Assembly: GCA_002376725.1 (NCBI GenBank)
Contig: DFOM01000001.1
Span: 1-64,000, forward strand
Source: Cloacimonetes bacterium UBA3541
GTDB lineage: Bacteria > Cloacimonadota > Cloacimonadia > Cloacimonadales > Cloacimonadaceae
DNA length: 64,000 nt
Direction: 5' to 3'
The translations under genes were made by a program, and so were the position numbers. The notes below the pieces were generated by a model. It worked only from the letters and a program-made list of their open reading frames with translations, did no database searches and was not told the origin of the DNA. Shown one piece after another: positions 55,849-64,000 of this stretch (positions are counted from its first letter, which is position 1; each line of letters opens with the position of its first letter).

Positions 55849-58275
55849 ATGATTCCGACAATCTGGTATATTGCGCCAATAGGAGCAATCATAGCTCTAA
55901 TCTTTGCTGCGATATTTTTTCATCAAGTGAAAAAAGCAGATCCGGGAAATGCTCGTATGGTAGAAATTGCAAGCTATGTCAGGGAAGGTGCCTTTGCTTA
56001 TTTGAAACAACAATACAAAGGAGTGGCAATATTCTTCCTGCTAGCCTTTATTGTTTTTAATATTATGGCACAGGTGCTTCATGTTCTGCATTGGTTAGTT
56101 CCTTTTGCTTTTTTAACTGGAGGTTTTTTTAGTGCCTTAGCTGGTTATATTGGTATGAATATGGCAACACTGGCTTCTAATCGTACCACTCAAGCCTGTT
56201 CAAAAAGTTTAAATAAGGGACTTAAAATAGCTTTTCGGGGAGGTGCTGTTTTAGGATTAACGGTTGTCGGTCTTGCTTTACTTGATATCTCATTATGGTT
56301 TTTTATTTTAAATTTATTTCCTGAGACTTTTTCCTTAAGAGAGATAACGGTAATTATGCTCAGTTTCGGTATGGGTGCATCCACTCAAGCGTTATTTGCA
56401 CGTCTCGGAGGTGGAATTTACACTAAAGCTGCAGATGTTGGAGCAGACCTTGTAGGTAAAGTAGAAGAAGGAATTCCGGAAGATGATGCTCGTAATCCTG
56501 CCACTATTGCAGATAATGTTGGAGATAATGTAGGTGATGTTGCAGGAATGGGTGCAGACCTTTATGAAAGCTATGCAGGTTCAATTTTAGCTACTGCTGC
56601 TTTAGGTATGGGTGCAGTCACTTCTCTAGGTGAAAGCTTTGCCCACTTAAGTATAAATTTCGTAATAGCACCTATGATTTTAGCTGGTATTGGCATTCTC
56701 TTATCCATTCTTGGAATATTCATAGTTAGCACCAAGGAAGATGCTAGTCTTAAAGAACTAATGTTTGCACTCAATAAAGGAGTTTATGTAAGCTCCTTCT
56801 TGATAGCTGTAGCAGCTTTCTTTGTAACTAAATTTCTCCTTCCTGCTGATTATTATTTTGGTGTTTTTTCTGCTATTTTAGTTGGTCTGGCTTGTGGCGT
56901 TTTAATAGGAATCTTTACAGAACATTCAACTTCGTATAGTTTCAAAGCTACAAGAGGAATAGCAGAACAGGCAAACTATGGACCTGCTACAGTAATCTTA
57001 GAAGGTATATCAATAGGTATGAGGTCTACTGCAGCACCGGTTATTACTATCGTTATTGGTGTTCTCTTATCTTTCATTTGCAGTCATGGCTTTCAGTCCA
57101 TAGAAATGGGACTATACGGTATTGGTTTCGGAGCAGTTGGAATGCTGGCAACCTTGGGAATAACTCTAGCAATGGATGCTTATGGACCTATTGCAGATAA
57201 TGCTGGAGGTAATGCACAAATGGCTAATTTACCGGAAAAAGTTCGGGTTATGACTGATACTTTGGATAGTGTTGGCAATACTACAGCTGCCACCGGAAAA
57301 GGATTTGCCATTGGTTCCGCTGCTTTAACCGCAATGACTCTACTTGCTGCTTATTTTGATGAGGTACGTAACGGTTTATTACTCGCAAGCGATAAAGCTG
57401 GACAGTATCTTTTTATGTGTATCAATTATGGTAAGGGATTGATTGATAAGGTGAATGTACGAGATGCTAATATAATGGATTTTATCAACTTCTATCAGAT
57501 TCATGTCCTTAATCCTAAATTCTTATTAGGTGTATTTATCGGAGGAATGGTAATATTTCTGTTTGCCTCCTTGACTATTAAAGCAGTTAGTAAAACAGCA
57601 GGAAAAATGGTTACAGAAGTGCGAAGACAATTCAAAGAAATCCCAGGAATTCTGGAGGGTAAAGCTAAACCTGAATATGCCAGATGCGTTACTATCGCCA
57701 CTCAAGGAGCTCAACAACAGATGTTAGCTCCAGCTTTAGTGGGAATTCTTACTCCTATTATAGTTGGCTTAGTATTTGGAGTTGCAGGAGTTTTAGGAGT
57801 GCTTACAGGCGCAATAACCTGCGGATTTGTTATGGCTCTAATGCTTAATAATTCAGGTGGTGCCTGGGATAACGCAAAAAAGTATATTGAAATAGGAAAT
57901 TATGGTGGAAAATCTTCTCCTGCTCATAAAGCCACTGTAGTGGGTGATACGGTTGGAGACCCCTTCAAAGATGCCGCAGGTCCCTGTATGAATATTCTTA
58001 TCAAACTGATGAGTATGGTCTCTATTGTATTTGCGGGACTAATTGTTAATTACTCCATTCAAGTGGAAAAGATTCAACCTCCTTTCAGTAAACAGAAAGT
58101 GGATATATCCCAGCAAAACCAGATAATCAGGATAGATAAAGCACTTTATGATCAGCAGATGTGTTCAGAAAATAAAAATACTCTGGAAATACACAATGAG
58201 CCTCTCCCCTTTCCTATAGATAATAATAATGGGCAAAAATTAGATTTAAACAATGCTAAACTTAAAACTCCTTAG
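55849..58275 (+). CDS. hppA: K+-dependent-type membrane pyrophosphatase
   Basis: About 808 aa. Pyrophosphate-binding motifs [18 protein letters not shown] and [17 protein letters not shown] are intact; the later [16 protein letters not shown] also matches. In [17 protein letters not shown] the Ala at the key position (Lys in K+-independent enzymes) marks the K+-dependent class. It couples PPi hydrolysis to H+ or Na+ export; the ion is not decided here. It has about 16 helices, an insert around [18 protein letters not shown], and a hydrophilic C-terminal tail of about 70 residues beyond the normal end. The GAGG at 55837-55840 best fits ATG 55849 rather than GTG 55840. Confidence 0.96.
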   Translation: MIPTIWYIAPIGAIIALIFAAIFFHQVKKADPGNARMVEIASYVREGAFAYLKQQYKGVAIFFLLAFIVFNIMAQVLHVLHWLVPFAFLTGGFFSALAGYIGMNMATLASNRTTQACSKSLNKGLKIAFRGGAVLGLTVVGLALLDISLWFFILNLFPETFSLREITVIMLSFGMGASTQALFARLGGGIYTKAADVGADLVGKVEEGIPEDDARNPATIADNVGDNVGDVAGMGADLYESYAGSILATAALGMGAVTSLGESFAHLSINFVIAPMILAGIGILLSILGIFIVSTKEDASLKELMFALNKGVYVSSFLIAVAAFFVTKFLLPADYYFGVFSAILVGLACGVLIGIFTEHSTSYSFKATRGIAEQANYGPATVILEGISIGMRSTAAPVITIVIGVLLSFICSHGFQSIEMGLYGIGFGAVGMLATLGITLAMDAYGPIADNAGGNAQMANLPEKVRVMTDTLDSVGNTTAATGKGFAIGSAALTAMTLLAAYFDEVRNGLLLASDKAGQYLFMCINYGKGLIDKVNVRDANIMDFINFYQIHVLNPKFLLGVFIGGMVIFLFASLTIKAVSKTAGKMVTEVRRQFKEIPGILEGKAKPEYARCVTIATQGAQQQMLAPALVGILTPIIVGLVFGVAGVLGVLTGAITCGFVMALMLNNSGGAWDNAKKYIEIGNYGGKSSPAHKATVVGDTVGDPFKDAAGPCMNILIKLMSMVSIVFAGLIVNYSIQVEKIQPPFSKQKVDISQQNQIIRIDKALYDQQMCSENKNTLEIHNEPLPFPIDNNNGQKLDLNNAKLKTP

Positions 58276-58293
58276 TATAAAGAAGGTTAGAAT

Positions 58294-58336
58294 AAAAAAC
58301 AGGTGCGAAAGAATATCTATCGCACCTGTTTTTTTT
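58294..58336. terminator. Bidirectional terminator between hppA and the oxidoreductase operon
   Basis: A 15-bp perfect stem: 58294-58308 (ending CAGGTGCGA) with 58320-58334 (TCGCACCTG then T run), 11-nt loop. It has A and T tails on both sides and serves both convergent units. Confidence 0.92.
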
Positions 58337-58363
58337 ATCTTATTATTGATTCAGGTTATTAAT

Positions 58364-58909
58364 TCAGGTATATTGCTTACCAATTTCAATTCCTCTTTTA
58401 ATTGCCTGAAGGTTCTTTTCTAATAGTTCAGGATTTTTTTCTCGGAGGAAGGAATTTAGTACTTCTTCTATACTCTCATACTTAACCAGACCAGTTTTCC
58501 CAATAATAATGCCTATTGCTAGCATATTTAACACGATAGCAGAGCCTATCTCATTGGCGATATCATTCATAGGAACTGGAATCAATTGCACATCATCTCT
58601 TTTACAACCACGAGGACACATATTCGTATTATAGATAATGATTCCGTCTTTACGGACCATAGGACCAAATTTATCCAATGAAGGTTGATTGAGAGCCACT
58701 AACAAATCTGGATAACTAACGATAGGAGAAGCAATAGGTTCATCGGAAATAACTGTAGAAACATTGGCGGTGCCACCTCTCATTTCAGGACCATAGGAAG
58801 GAAGCCAGGAAACATTCTTCCCTTCTTTCATTCCTGCTTGAGCCAGAAATCTGCCAATAGTCAGAACGCCTTGTCCACCAAATCCAGCACAGATCATTTC
58901 AGTAGTCAT
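58364..58909 (-). CDS. 2-oxoacid:ferredoxin oxidoreductase, gamma subunit
   Basis: 181 aa. The N-terminal GFGGQGVLTIGRFLA (9-23) and PSYGPEMRGGTANVS (38-52) are the signature of the gamma subunit/domain. It is the last gene of the delta-alpha-beta-gamma operon and its start overlaps the beta stop by 1 nt. Order and sequences resemble the four-subunit VOR/KOR class (2-ketoisovalerate or 2-oxoglutarate). Confidence 0.92.
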   Translation of the reverse strand: MTTEMICAGFGGQGVLTIGRFLAQAGMKEGKNVSWLPSYGPEMRGGTANVSTVISDEPIASPIVSYPDLLVALNQPSLDKFGPMVRKDGIIIYNTNMCPRGCKRDDVQLIPVPMNDIANEIGSAIVLNMLAIGIIIGKTGLVKYESIEEVLNSFLREKNPELLEKNLQAIKRGIEIGKQYT

Positions 58910-59658
58910 TATTGCACCTCCTCACCTTTATCCCGAAATACACCAAGTTTATAATAGGGCAACATATTTTCCTTTGCCCATTCCCTTGCTTTATCCGGAT
59001 CAAAACCCCAGTTAGTCGGACAGGTGCTTATAAATTCTATAAAGGTGAAACCGCGTTCTTCTTTATTATATTGAATAGCTTTGTTTACAGCTTTTTTGGC
59101 TCGCAGTATATCACCAGGACTTAGTAAGGACACTCTTTCTATATAATAAGGAGCCACGAGAGAAGCTAGGAGTTCACACATTCTAATAGGATAACCAATA
59201 TCATCCGGATTTCTTCCATAAGGACTGGTTGTGGTTTTCATACCTGCCAGTGTAGTAGGTGCCATTTGTCCACCAGTCATTCCATATATAGCGTTATTAA
59301 TAAAGAAGATACTGATATGTTCACCCCGATTAGCTGCATGCACAATTTCTGCAGTTCCGATCGCAGCTAAATCTCCATCACCTTGATAGGTGAAAATATG
59401 CATATTGGGTCTTCCTCGTTTCATCCCGGTTGCAACGGCAGGAGCACGTCCATGAGCAGCTTCTGCCATATCAAAATTGAAGAATTTATAGGCAAAAACA
59501 GCACAACCTACTGGTGCAACTCCAGCCATAAGATTAATTAAACCGTGCTCTTCTATTGCTTCTGCAATCAGACGAGTTGCTATACCATGAGTGCAACCTG
59601 GACAATAAGTGAATGGCTCGGCAGTCAAAGTTTCAGGTCTTTTTGCTATAACTTGCAT
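58909..59658 (-). CDS. 2-oxoacid:ferredoxin oxidoreductase, beta (ThDP) subunit
   Basis: 249 aa from ATG 59658, which has an excellent ribosome binding site (GAGGAGGAAG); the frame can be read from 59724, but that overlaps the alpha gene and adds non-homologous residues. YCPGCTHGIATRL has the subunit's Cys pair. The ThDP motif starts at GDGDLAAIG and ends near NNAIYGMTGGQ. It catalyses decarboxylation and forms acyl-CoA with the alpha subunit. Confidence 0.94.
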   Translation of the reverse strand: MQVIAKRPETLTAEPFTYCPGCTHGIATRLIAEAIEEHGLINLMAGVAPVGCAVFAYKFFNFDMAEAAHGRAPAVATGMKRGRPNMHIFTYQGDGDLAAIGTAEIVHAANRGEHISIFFINNAIYGMTGGQMAPTTLAGMKTTTSPYGRNPDDIGYPIRMCELLASLVAPYYIERVSLLSPGDILRAKKAVNKAIQYNKEERGFTFIEFISTCPTNWGFDPDKAREWAKENMLPYYKLGVFRDKGEEVQ

Positions 59659-59668
59659 TTCTTCCTCC

Positions 59669-60748
59669 TCAAAAACAAGCTTCAAGTTTAGCTTGAATGT
59701 CTGCTGGGGTAAAGACAATACCACCTAATTTACCCCAAAAATCCACTGGTACTTTTCCATTTACCGCAATCTTTACATCTTCTACCATTTGTCCTGAATT
59801 CAACTCAAATACATACACTTTTTTAACTTTAGGACCAATAGCAGAAGCAATAGCTTCATAAGGATAGGGCCAACAGGTTATAGGACGTACCAAACCTATA
59901 CTTTTACCCCGTACAGCAAGTTCATTAATGGCAGATTTTACCACACGAGCAGCTGTTCCCCAGGCAACACATAAGATTTCATTATCATCGGATACATTAT
60001 AACTTTCATAACGAACTTCGTTTTTTTCTATTTCTGCATACTTTTCGTAAAGTTTGTTAACATGCTTTTCCAAAATTTCAGGATCAAGTTCTAAGGAATT
60101 TATCTCATGATGGTGTTTGGCATCACCATCAGCATTAGGACAGATACACCAGGATAGATGTTGATTTGCTAAAGCTTCCAATTCTTCTTGAGTTTTTGCT
60201 GGTTTAAATTCTACTGGTTCCATCATCTGACCAAGCATACCATCAGCTAAAATCATAACTGGATTACGATATTTATCCGCTAAATCAAAAGCATCCGATG
60301 CTAGATCGGCAAATTCTTGAACAGAACAAGGAGCAAGAACGATTAACTGGTAGTCACCATGACCTCCACCTTTAACTGCCTGAAAATAATCACCTTGTGC
60401 AGGTTGAATATCCCCTAGACCAGGTCCTCCTCTTTGAACATTAACAATCACTGCAGGAAGCTCTGCTCCAGCCATATAGGATATTCCTTCTTGCTTTAAA
60501 GATATACCAGGCGAAGAAGAGGATGTCATTACTCTTTTCCCTACTCCAGCTGCACCATAAACCATATTAATAGCAGCAACTTCACTTTCAGCTTGTATAA
60601 AAGTTCCTCCAACTTTAGGCATCATCTTTGCCATATACTCTATCAATTCACTCTGAGGTGTAATAGGATAGGCAAAATATAGTCTGCAACCAGCTCTAAT
60701 AGCTGCTTCTGCCACTGCTTCATTACCTTTCATTAATATTTTAGACAT
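59669..60748 (-). CDS. vorB: 2-oxoacid:ferredoxin oxidoreductase, alpha subunit (VorB-like)
   Basis: 359 aa. The N-terminus KGNEAVAEAAIRAGCRLYFA and YPITPQSELIEY are typical, with SSSPGISLKQEGISYMAG and RGGPGLGDIQPAQGDYFQ. The run GDIQPAQGDYFQAVKGG is what I associate with VorB (3-methyl-2-oxobutanoate oxidoreductase) as opposed to 2-oxoglutarate KorA. With the delta ferredoxin it passes electrons to ferredoxin. The substrate class is inferred; amino-acid fermentation via branched 2-oxoacids would fit. Preceded by the delta gene with an 8-nt gap. Confidence 0.88.
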   Translation of the reverse strand: MSKILMKGNEAVAEAAIRAGCRLYFAYPITPQSELIEYMAKMMPKVGGTFIQAESEVAAINMVYGAAGVGKRVMTSSSSPGISLKQEGISYMAGAELPAVIVNVQRGGPGLGDIQPAQGDYFQAVKGGGHGDYQLIVLAPCSVQEFADLASDAFDLADKYRNPVMILADGMLGQMMEPVEFKPAKTQEELEALANQHLSWCICPNADGDAKHHHEINSLELDPEILEKHVNKLYEKYAEIEKNEVRYESYNVSDDNEILCVAWGTAARVVKSAINELAVRGKSIGLVRPITCWPYPYEAIASAIGPKVKKVYVFELNSGQMVEDVKIAVNGKVPVDFWGKLGGIVFTPADIQAKLEACF

Positions 60749-60756
60749 TATTCACC

Positions 60757-60960
60757 TCACTTTTCAATTGTTATCGCCACATCCGGACAAGTTATATAAC
60801 ACAATCTACAGGCGGTACAAACTTCCTGATTAATACATTCAGCATAGTGATAACCCTTATCATTGATATCCTCAGAAAATTGTAGAATTTTTTTTGGACA
60901 AGCAATAATACAGAGCCCACAACCTTTGCAATAAAACGGGTCTACCGTTACTCTCGGCAT
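60757..60960 (-). CDS. 2-oxoacid:ferredoxin oxidoreductase, delta (ferredoxin) subunit
   Basis: 67 aa with two 4Fe-4S motifs, CKGCGLCIIACP (11-22) and CTACRLCYITCP (48-59). It is the usual size of the delta subunit and is first in the operon. Ribosome binding site AAGGAG 7 nt before ATG. Confidence 0.93.
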   Translation of the reverse strand: MPRVTVDPFYCKGCGLCIIACPKKILQFSEDINDKGYHYAECINQEVCTACRLCYITCPDVAITIEK

Positions 60961-61280
60961 GGCTTTACTCCTTTATTTTATTGATATTTCGATAATGTGA
61001 TAATGCTTATAAATGGCTCTTTTTGTCAAATTATTTCTTCTTAGCAAAGATAAATATCTGGATTAGAAAACCCTATACATTCTCAATTATAAGTCCTATT
61101 ATAAAGACAAAATACTATTAACTAACTAAATTTTAACTTTTTTATAACTCATCTATTTATGTTATTCACACTTTCCTCACCGTAGATAATTAAATTATAT
61201 CCAATCCTTGCCCAGTTGATATATCTTAGTTTATTAATTAATAGAAATCTTAGGATAATTCAGGTTTAACGCGATTAATA
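60961..61280. other. AT-rich spacer
   Basis: About 320 nt between the yraN stop and the oxidoreductase operon (both on the minus strand). Besides the weak promoter above I see no gene or strong hairpin. Confidence 0.6.
60999..61029 (-). promoter_or_regulatory. Possible promoter of the oxidoreductase operon
   Basis: On the minus strand TTGACA (61029-61024) followed after 18 nt by CATTAT (61005-61000). The -10 is imperfect (4 of 6). It lies about 40 nt upstream of the delta subunit start. Confidence 0.4.
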
Positions 61281-61670
61281 TCATAATATTGGTAAGAATG
61301 CATCTTCAAGATGTTCAATACGATAGGTGTTATTCTCACTATAATAAAACGCAATTATTATATCAAAACGAATATTTTTCTTGACATTTTCAGGATATTG
61401 ATTAATGTATCTTTCAGCAGTTAATGATATTCTTTTTTGTTTATTGTAAGAGATATTCATTAATGCTAATTTCATAGAGTGTTTTTTTCGGGTTTTGACT
61501 TCAACGAAGATTAGCGTATTATCATTCTGGGCAATAATATCTATTTCTCCGCCCTTGATTCTATAGTTTCTTTCCAGAATGTTATATCCCTTGCGTATTA
61601 AATAGTTAGCCGCCAGGTCTTCACCCGTATGAAAGAGATTTTTGCTTTGTAGATTTTCTTTACTTTGCAT
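61281..61670 (-). CDS. yraN: YraN/UPF0102 family nuclease-fold protein
   Basis: 129 aa. GEDLAANYLIRKGY, NYRIKGGEIDIIAQ and FVEVKTRKKHS form the PD-(D/E)xK restriction-like core typical of UPF0102, with the acidic and lysine residues (E, D, ExK) kept. The cellular role is unknown; homologs are linked to DNA uptake or repair by fold only. It is divergent from the gene at 61758. Confidence 0.9.
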   Translation of the reverse strand: MQSKENLQSKNLFHTGEDLAANYLIRKGYNILERNYRIKGGEIDIIAQNDNTLIFVEVKTRKKHSMKLALMNISYNKQKRISLTAERYINQYPENVKKNIRFDIIIAFYYSENNTYRIEHLEDAFLPIL

Positions 61671-61685
61671 GATTCAAAAAAAAAC

Positions 61686-61713
61686 TTGACAAATAATAAG
61701 TCAATGATATTTA
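61686..61713 (+). promoter_or_regulatory. Probable promoter of the 61758 gene
   Basis: TTGACA (61686-61691), 16-nt spacer, TATTTA (61708-61713). A purine-rich ribosome binding site (GGTGGAGGGAAGG, 61741-61753) precedes ATG 61758. Confidence 0.6.
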
Positions 61714-61757
61714 GAACTTGAGAATATAAAATCACCGAAAGGTGGAGGGAAGGAAAA

Positions 61758-62813
61758 ATGAAAAAAATAATACTAAGTGTATTTGTACTTGTAACAATAG
61801 TTGGAATGGTTAAAGCAGCACCAATCCAAACTATGGGATCATTACGCACTCCTGATGCGTATGTCATACCTCACAAATCTGCACATTTAACATTAATGGG
61901 CTATTATCGTAATGTAGATGAAGAAGAATTTATACCTTATGGAATGTTAGGATTAGGTCTCTTTAATCGTATACAATTGGATGGTTTTGCTGGTGATGAT
62001 GTCTATTTTATGAACGCAAAAGTTAAATTGATACCCGAAACTTTATATTTTCCTCAAATCTCCGTAGGTATGGATAATATCTTTTCCACTGTTAATGTCC
62101 AAAGAGCTCAGGATTATAATGATCCATCAGAATATTCCTGGGCAGACAATCCAGATAAATGTGATTATGAGCATTATTCGCCTTATGTCGTAGCATCTAA
62201 ACAAGTAGTAATTGGTGGACTTTCCTGTATGTTCAATTTAGGTGGTGGAGCTAATCGTTTCACCGGTCAGACATCCCGCTCCCGCGTATTCAGTGGAATG
62301 TTTGCATCACTTGAGGTGTCTCCTACCAAAAATTTATCTCTTCAAAGTGAATTTGATGGGAAAGATTTTAATGTTGGTGTAAAATACTCCATTGGAAATT
62401 ACACCTTTAAGGTGGCAGCCCAGGCAATAGAAAATTATGCTAAAAATAACGGTCTTGAAAATACGCATCGTATAGGTTTGGGGGTTACTTATCTCTTTGA
62501 TAAATTTTCCAAAGGAAATACTACGAGACCAGTTATTTATCCAACCAGTCAATTTGAAATGGAACAGGATTTATATACCACTCAGCCAACAGCTACTGTT
62601 TATGATTTAGAGGAATCAGTCGAACTACAACCCGTTATAAAAACTCCAACTCAAATACCAGTAAGTGGCAGTATGTACAAAGAATTCTCTCCTGAATTTC
62701 AAACCTTGCTTGAAGAAATTAAGGGACTCCGTGGAGAGCAGCAACAAGTTCAAAAGGAGATGGAAGAAATTCGTAGCTGGTTACAAGAACTACAAAAACA
62801 ACAAAATAAATAA
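61758..62813 (+). CDS. Secreted beta-rich (YjbH-like?) protein with coiled-coil tail
   Basis: 351 aa. Signal peptide (1-20, VTIVGMVKAA). Residues about 25-245 are alternating strands (GSLRTPDAYVIPHKSAHLT; VSPTKNLSLQSEFDGKDFN; HRIGLGVTYLFD) of an outer-membrane-barrel or porin-like type, reminiscent of YjbH-like barrels. A proline/threonine linker follows and then a coiled coil (about 310-348, EEIKGLRGEQQQVQKEMEE). The combination of barrel and C-terminal coil is unusual and I cannot name it. Terminator follows at 62897. Confidence 0.65.
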   Translation: MKKIILSVFVLVTIVGMVKAAPIQTMGSLRTPDAYVIPHKSAHLTLMGYYRNVDEEEFIPYGMLGLGLFNRIQLDGFAGDDVYFMNAKVKLIPETLYFPQISVGMDNIFSTVNVQRAQDYNDPSEYSWADNPDKCDYEHYSPYVVASKQVVIGGLSCMFNLGGGANRFTGQTSRSRVFSGMFASLEVSPTKNLSLQSEFDGKDFNVGVKYSIGNYTFKVAAQAIENYAKNNGLENTHRIGLGVTYLFDKFSKGNTTRPVIYPTSQFEMEQDLYTTQPTATVYDLEESVELQPVIKTPTQIPVSGSMYKEFSPEFQTLLEEIKGLRGEQQQVQKEMEEIRSWLQELQKQQNK

Positions 62814-62896
62814 AGAAAAAAAATCTTTAATATCTAGCATAATTAATAAAGGTTAACCAGTGGGAATATGCTAAAGTATAAAAAAGCAATTAAGTC

Positions 62897-62928
62897 CAGG
62901 GTACATAATAATGTGCCCTGATTTTTTT
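62897..62928 (+). terminator. Rho-independent terminator
   Basis: CAGGGTACAT (62897-62906) pairs with ATGTGCCCTG (62911-62920, one G-U) around AATA, followed by ATTTTTTT. Confidence 0.9.
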
Positions 62929-62971
62929 CCTCTAATATTTATAATGAGGCGGTATATATACTGATAATTTT

Positions 62972-64000
62972 ATGAGATATAATATTAAACTCTATTTGCT
63001 GTTAATATTAATCATCGTTTCATTAAGCTCTTTTCCAGCAAAGGATAACTCTCATCATACTTCAATAAATATAGATAATTTTACACCTCCAGATTCAAAC
63101 CTTCAAAAAGCAGTTGAATTTCTTACTACAAGTTTACCAAAGATGATAGTAGAAGATAGAGACCAAGCTCTACAAGAGTTTTTATCTAATTTTGAAGCAT
63201 TAAAACAAATTCCCGAAAAAGATATACTCACCATATTCAATCAATTATATTTATTGAAAGATAACTATATTAAATTGGATAGTCTTTTAGTAATTAATCC
63301 ATTATATATAGAGGATGTGCAGACCCTTTTCAATTTATTAATATATTCAAACGTAATTGATTGTCTAAATGGGAGAAATAAACAGGCAGGGGAAGTTTAT
63401 CTACAATATCTTATAGATCAATTAAATATGGGTCAATACTATCCCCTTTATTTGTATCTCTGGGCTGACTTACGAACGGAAAACGGTAATTTAACCAGTG
63501 CAATAGAGTACATAGATAAGTATAAAGCCATTTATAATTGGTGTCAGTTTGACTTTAAACCACGCAAAGCCTCAATACTAGGTCAATTACAAAACCTGGA
63601 TTTAGGCTATTATTTCCAGTATCCTTCAAATGAACTTTTCCTTCACCTAGAAAACCAAATTAAGGAAATAGAAGTTGAGTTAGATTCGTTATATATAGAA
63701 TTACAAACAAAATATGAATTTATATCGCCGAATTTTATAGAATATATTTATTCTAAGGACTTTACATCCTTGGAAGATTTGAAACTTCAATTAAGCTGCT
63801 ATTTAACCCCTCCGCCAGTTAACTTTGATCAACTTGCTTTTAATGATATCGGTCTAGAGATGAAACCTTATGAAAAATATACAGATTTGGCTATAAAACT
63901 GAAGGAGTTAGAAAGGAATGCTAGTAGTTACACCAATTTGGGACAGATATTTAACGATTACCTTGACCAGAAATTAGAATTTTTTCTAATGCTAAATAAT
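62972..64000 (+). CDS. Secreted helical protein, runs off the window
   Basis: ATG 62972 opens a frame of 343 codons that is still open at the window end, so the gene is partial at its 3' side. Signal peptide MRYNIKLYLLLILIIVSLSS (1-20). The rest is rich in amphipathic helices in a TPR-like rhythm (LYLYLWADLRTENGNLTSAI, then EYIDKYKAIYNW). I recognise no family. A TATAAT (62940-62945) lies 27 nt before the ATG without a clear -35, and no good ribosome binding site is near. Probably periplasmic or surface. Confidence 0.7.
   Translation, partial: MRYNIKLYLLLILIIVSLSSFPAKDNSHHTSINIDNFTPPDSNLQKAVEFLTTSLPKMIVEDRDQALQEFLSNFEALKQIPEKDILTIFNQLYLLKDNYIKLDSLLVINPLYIEDVQTLFNLLIYSNVIDCLNGRNKQAGEVYLQYLIDQLNMGQYYPLYLYLWADLRTENGNLTSAIEYIDKYKAIYNWCQFDFKPRKASILGQLQNLDLGYYFQYPSNELFLHLENQIKEIEVELDSLYIELQTKYEFISPNFIEYIYSKDFTSLEDLKLQLSCYLTPPPVNFDQLAFNDIGLEMKPYEKYTDLAIKLKELERNASSYTNLGQIFNDYLDQKLEFFLMLNN

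Overview
The window looks like a chromosomal segment of a low-G+C, Gram-negative anaerobe of the FCB superphylum, most probably Cloacimonadota (Candidatus Cloacimonas-like). This is inferred from several traits seen together. They are at least five genes or gene remnants for secreted proteins ending in a C-terminal sorting domain of the type IX kind (YPNPFNP followed by a SSGVYFYR-like strand), a DUF5916 outer-membrane protein, a meso-DAP type MurE, a K+-dependent-type membrane pyrophosphatase, ferredoxin-linked 2-oxoacid and aldehyde oxidoreductases, and AT-rich spacers. No marker gene proves the taxon.

Region 1 (1-16640) is an almost gapless division and cell wall (dcw) operon: mraZ, rsmH, ftsL-like, ftsI with PASTA domains, a murE-murF fusion, mraY, murD, ftsW, a 22-codon coupling ORF, murG, murC, ftsQ, ftsA, ftsZ, then a strong terminator. 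Three 10-bp-phased GTCAAAA repeats after the promoter look like the MraZ operator. Region 2 (17162-20882) carries umuC, an IMPACT/YigZ gene, MEMO1 and AMMECR1 genes and four tRNAs (Gly, Cys, Leu, Gly). Region 3 (20887-29341, minus strand) has a heterodimeric ABC exporter behind tRNA-Pro(CGG). It also has a four-gene operon with 4-nt overlaps (epimerase, outer-membrane protein, HAD phosphatase, P-loop ATPase) behind tRNA-Pro(UGG) and tRNA-Val. A 1-kb AT-rich spacer with two kinds of tandem repeat follows.

Region 4 (30401-37239, plus) has a DUF5916 outer-membrane protein, tRNA-Ala, transketolase, a four-cluster ferredoxin and an AOR-family tungsten oxidoreductase. Region 5 (37617-42013, minus) is prfB (with the +1 programmed frameshift site intact), uppS, cdsA and a lamin-tail secreted protein.

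Region 6 (42100-55760) is accessory DNA. It holds a scar made of a transposase-like N-terminus abutting a phage-lysozyme N-terminus, a row of secreted sorting-domain genes of which two are broken by several stops or frameshifts, an FG-GAP propeller protein, a gingipain-like C25 peptidase and the C-terminal remnant of a type ISP restriction-modification enzyme. A ~69-bp direct repeat (about 90% identical by eye) flanks the first half of this island. Region 7 (55849-64000) returns to core functions: hppA, a four-subunit 2-oxoacid:ferredoxin oxidoreductase, a YraN nuclease-fold protein, a secreted beta-rich protein with a coiled-coil tail, and a secreted protein that runs off the end.

Metabolically the window fits amino-acid or 2-oxoacid fermentation: 2-oxoacid and aldehyde oxidation to reduced ferredoxin, with pyrophosphate energy recovered by the membrane pyrophosphatase. 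Many start codons below were moved from the longest ORF to the codon that has a ribosome binding site or a 4-nt overlap.
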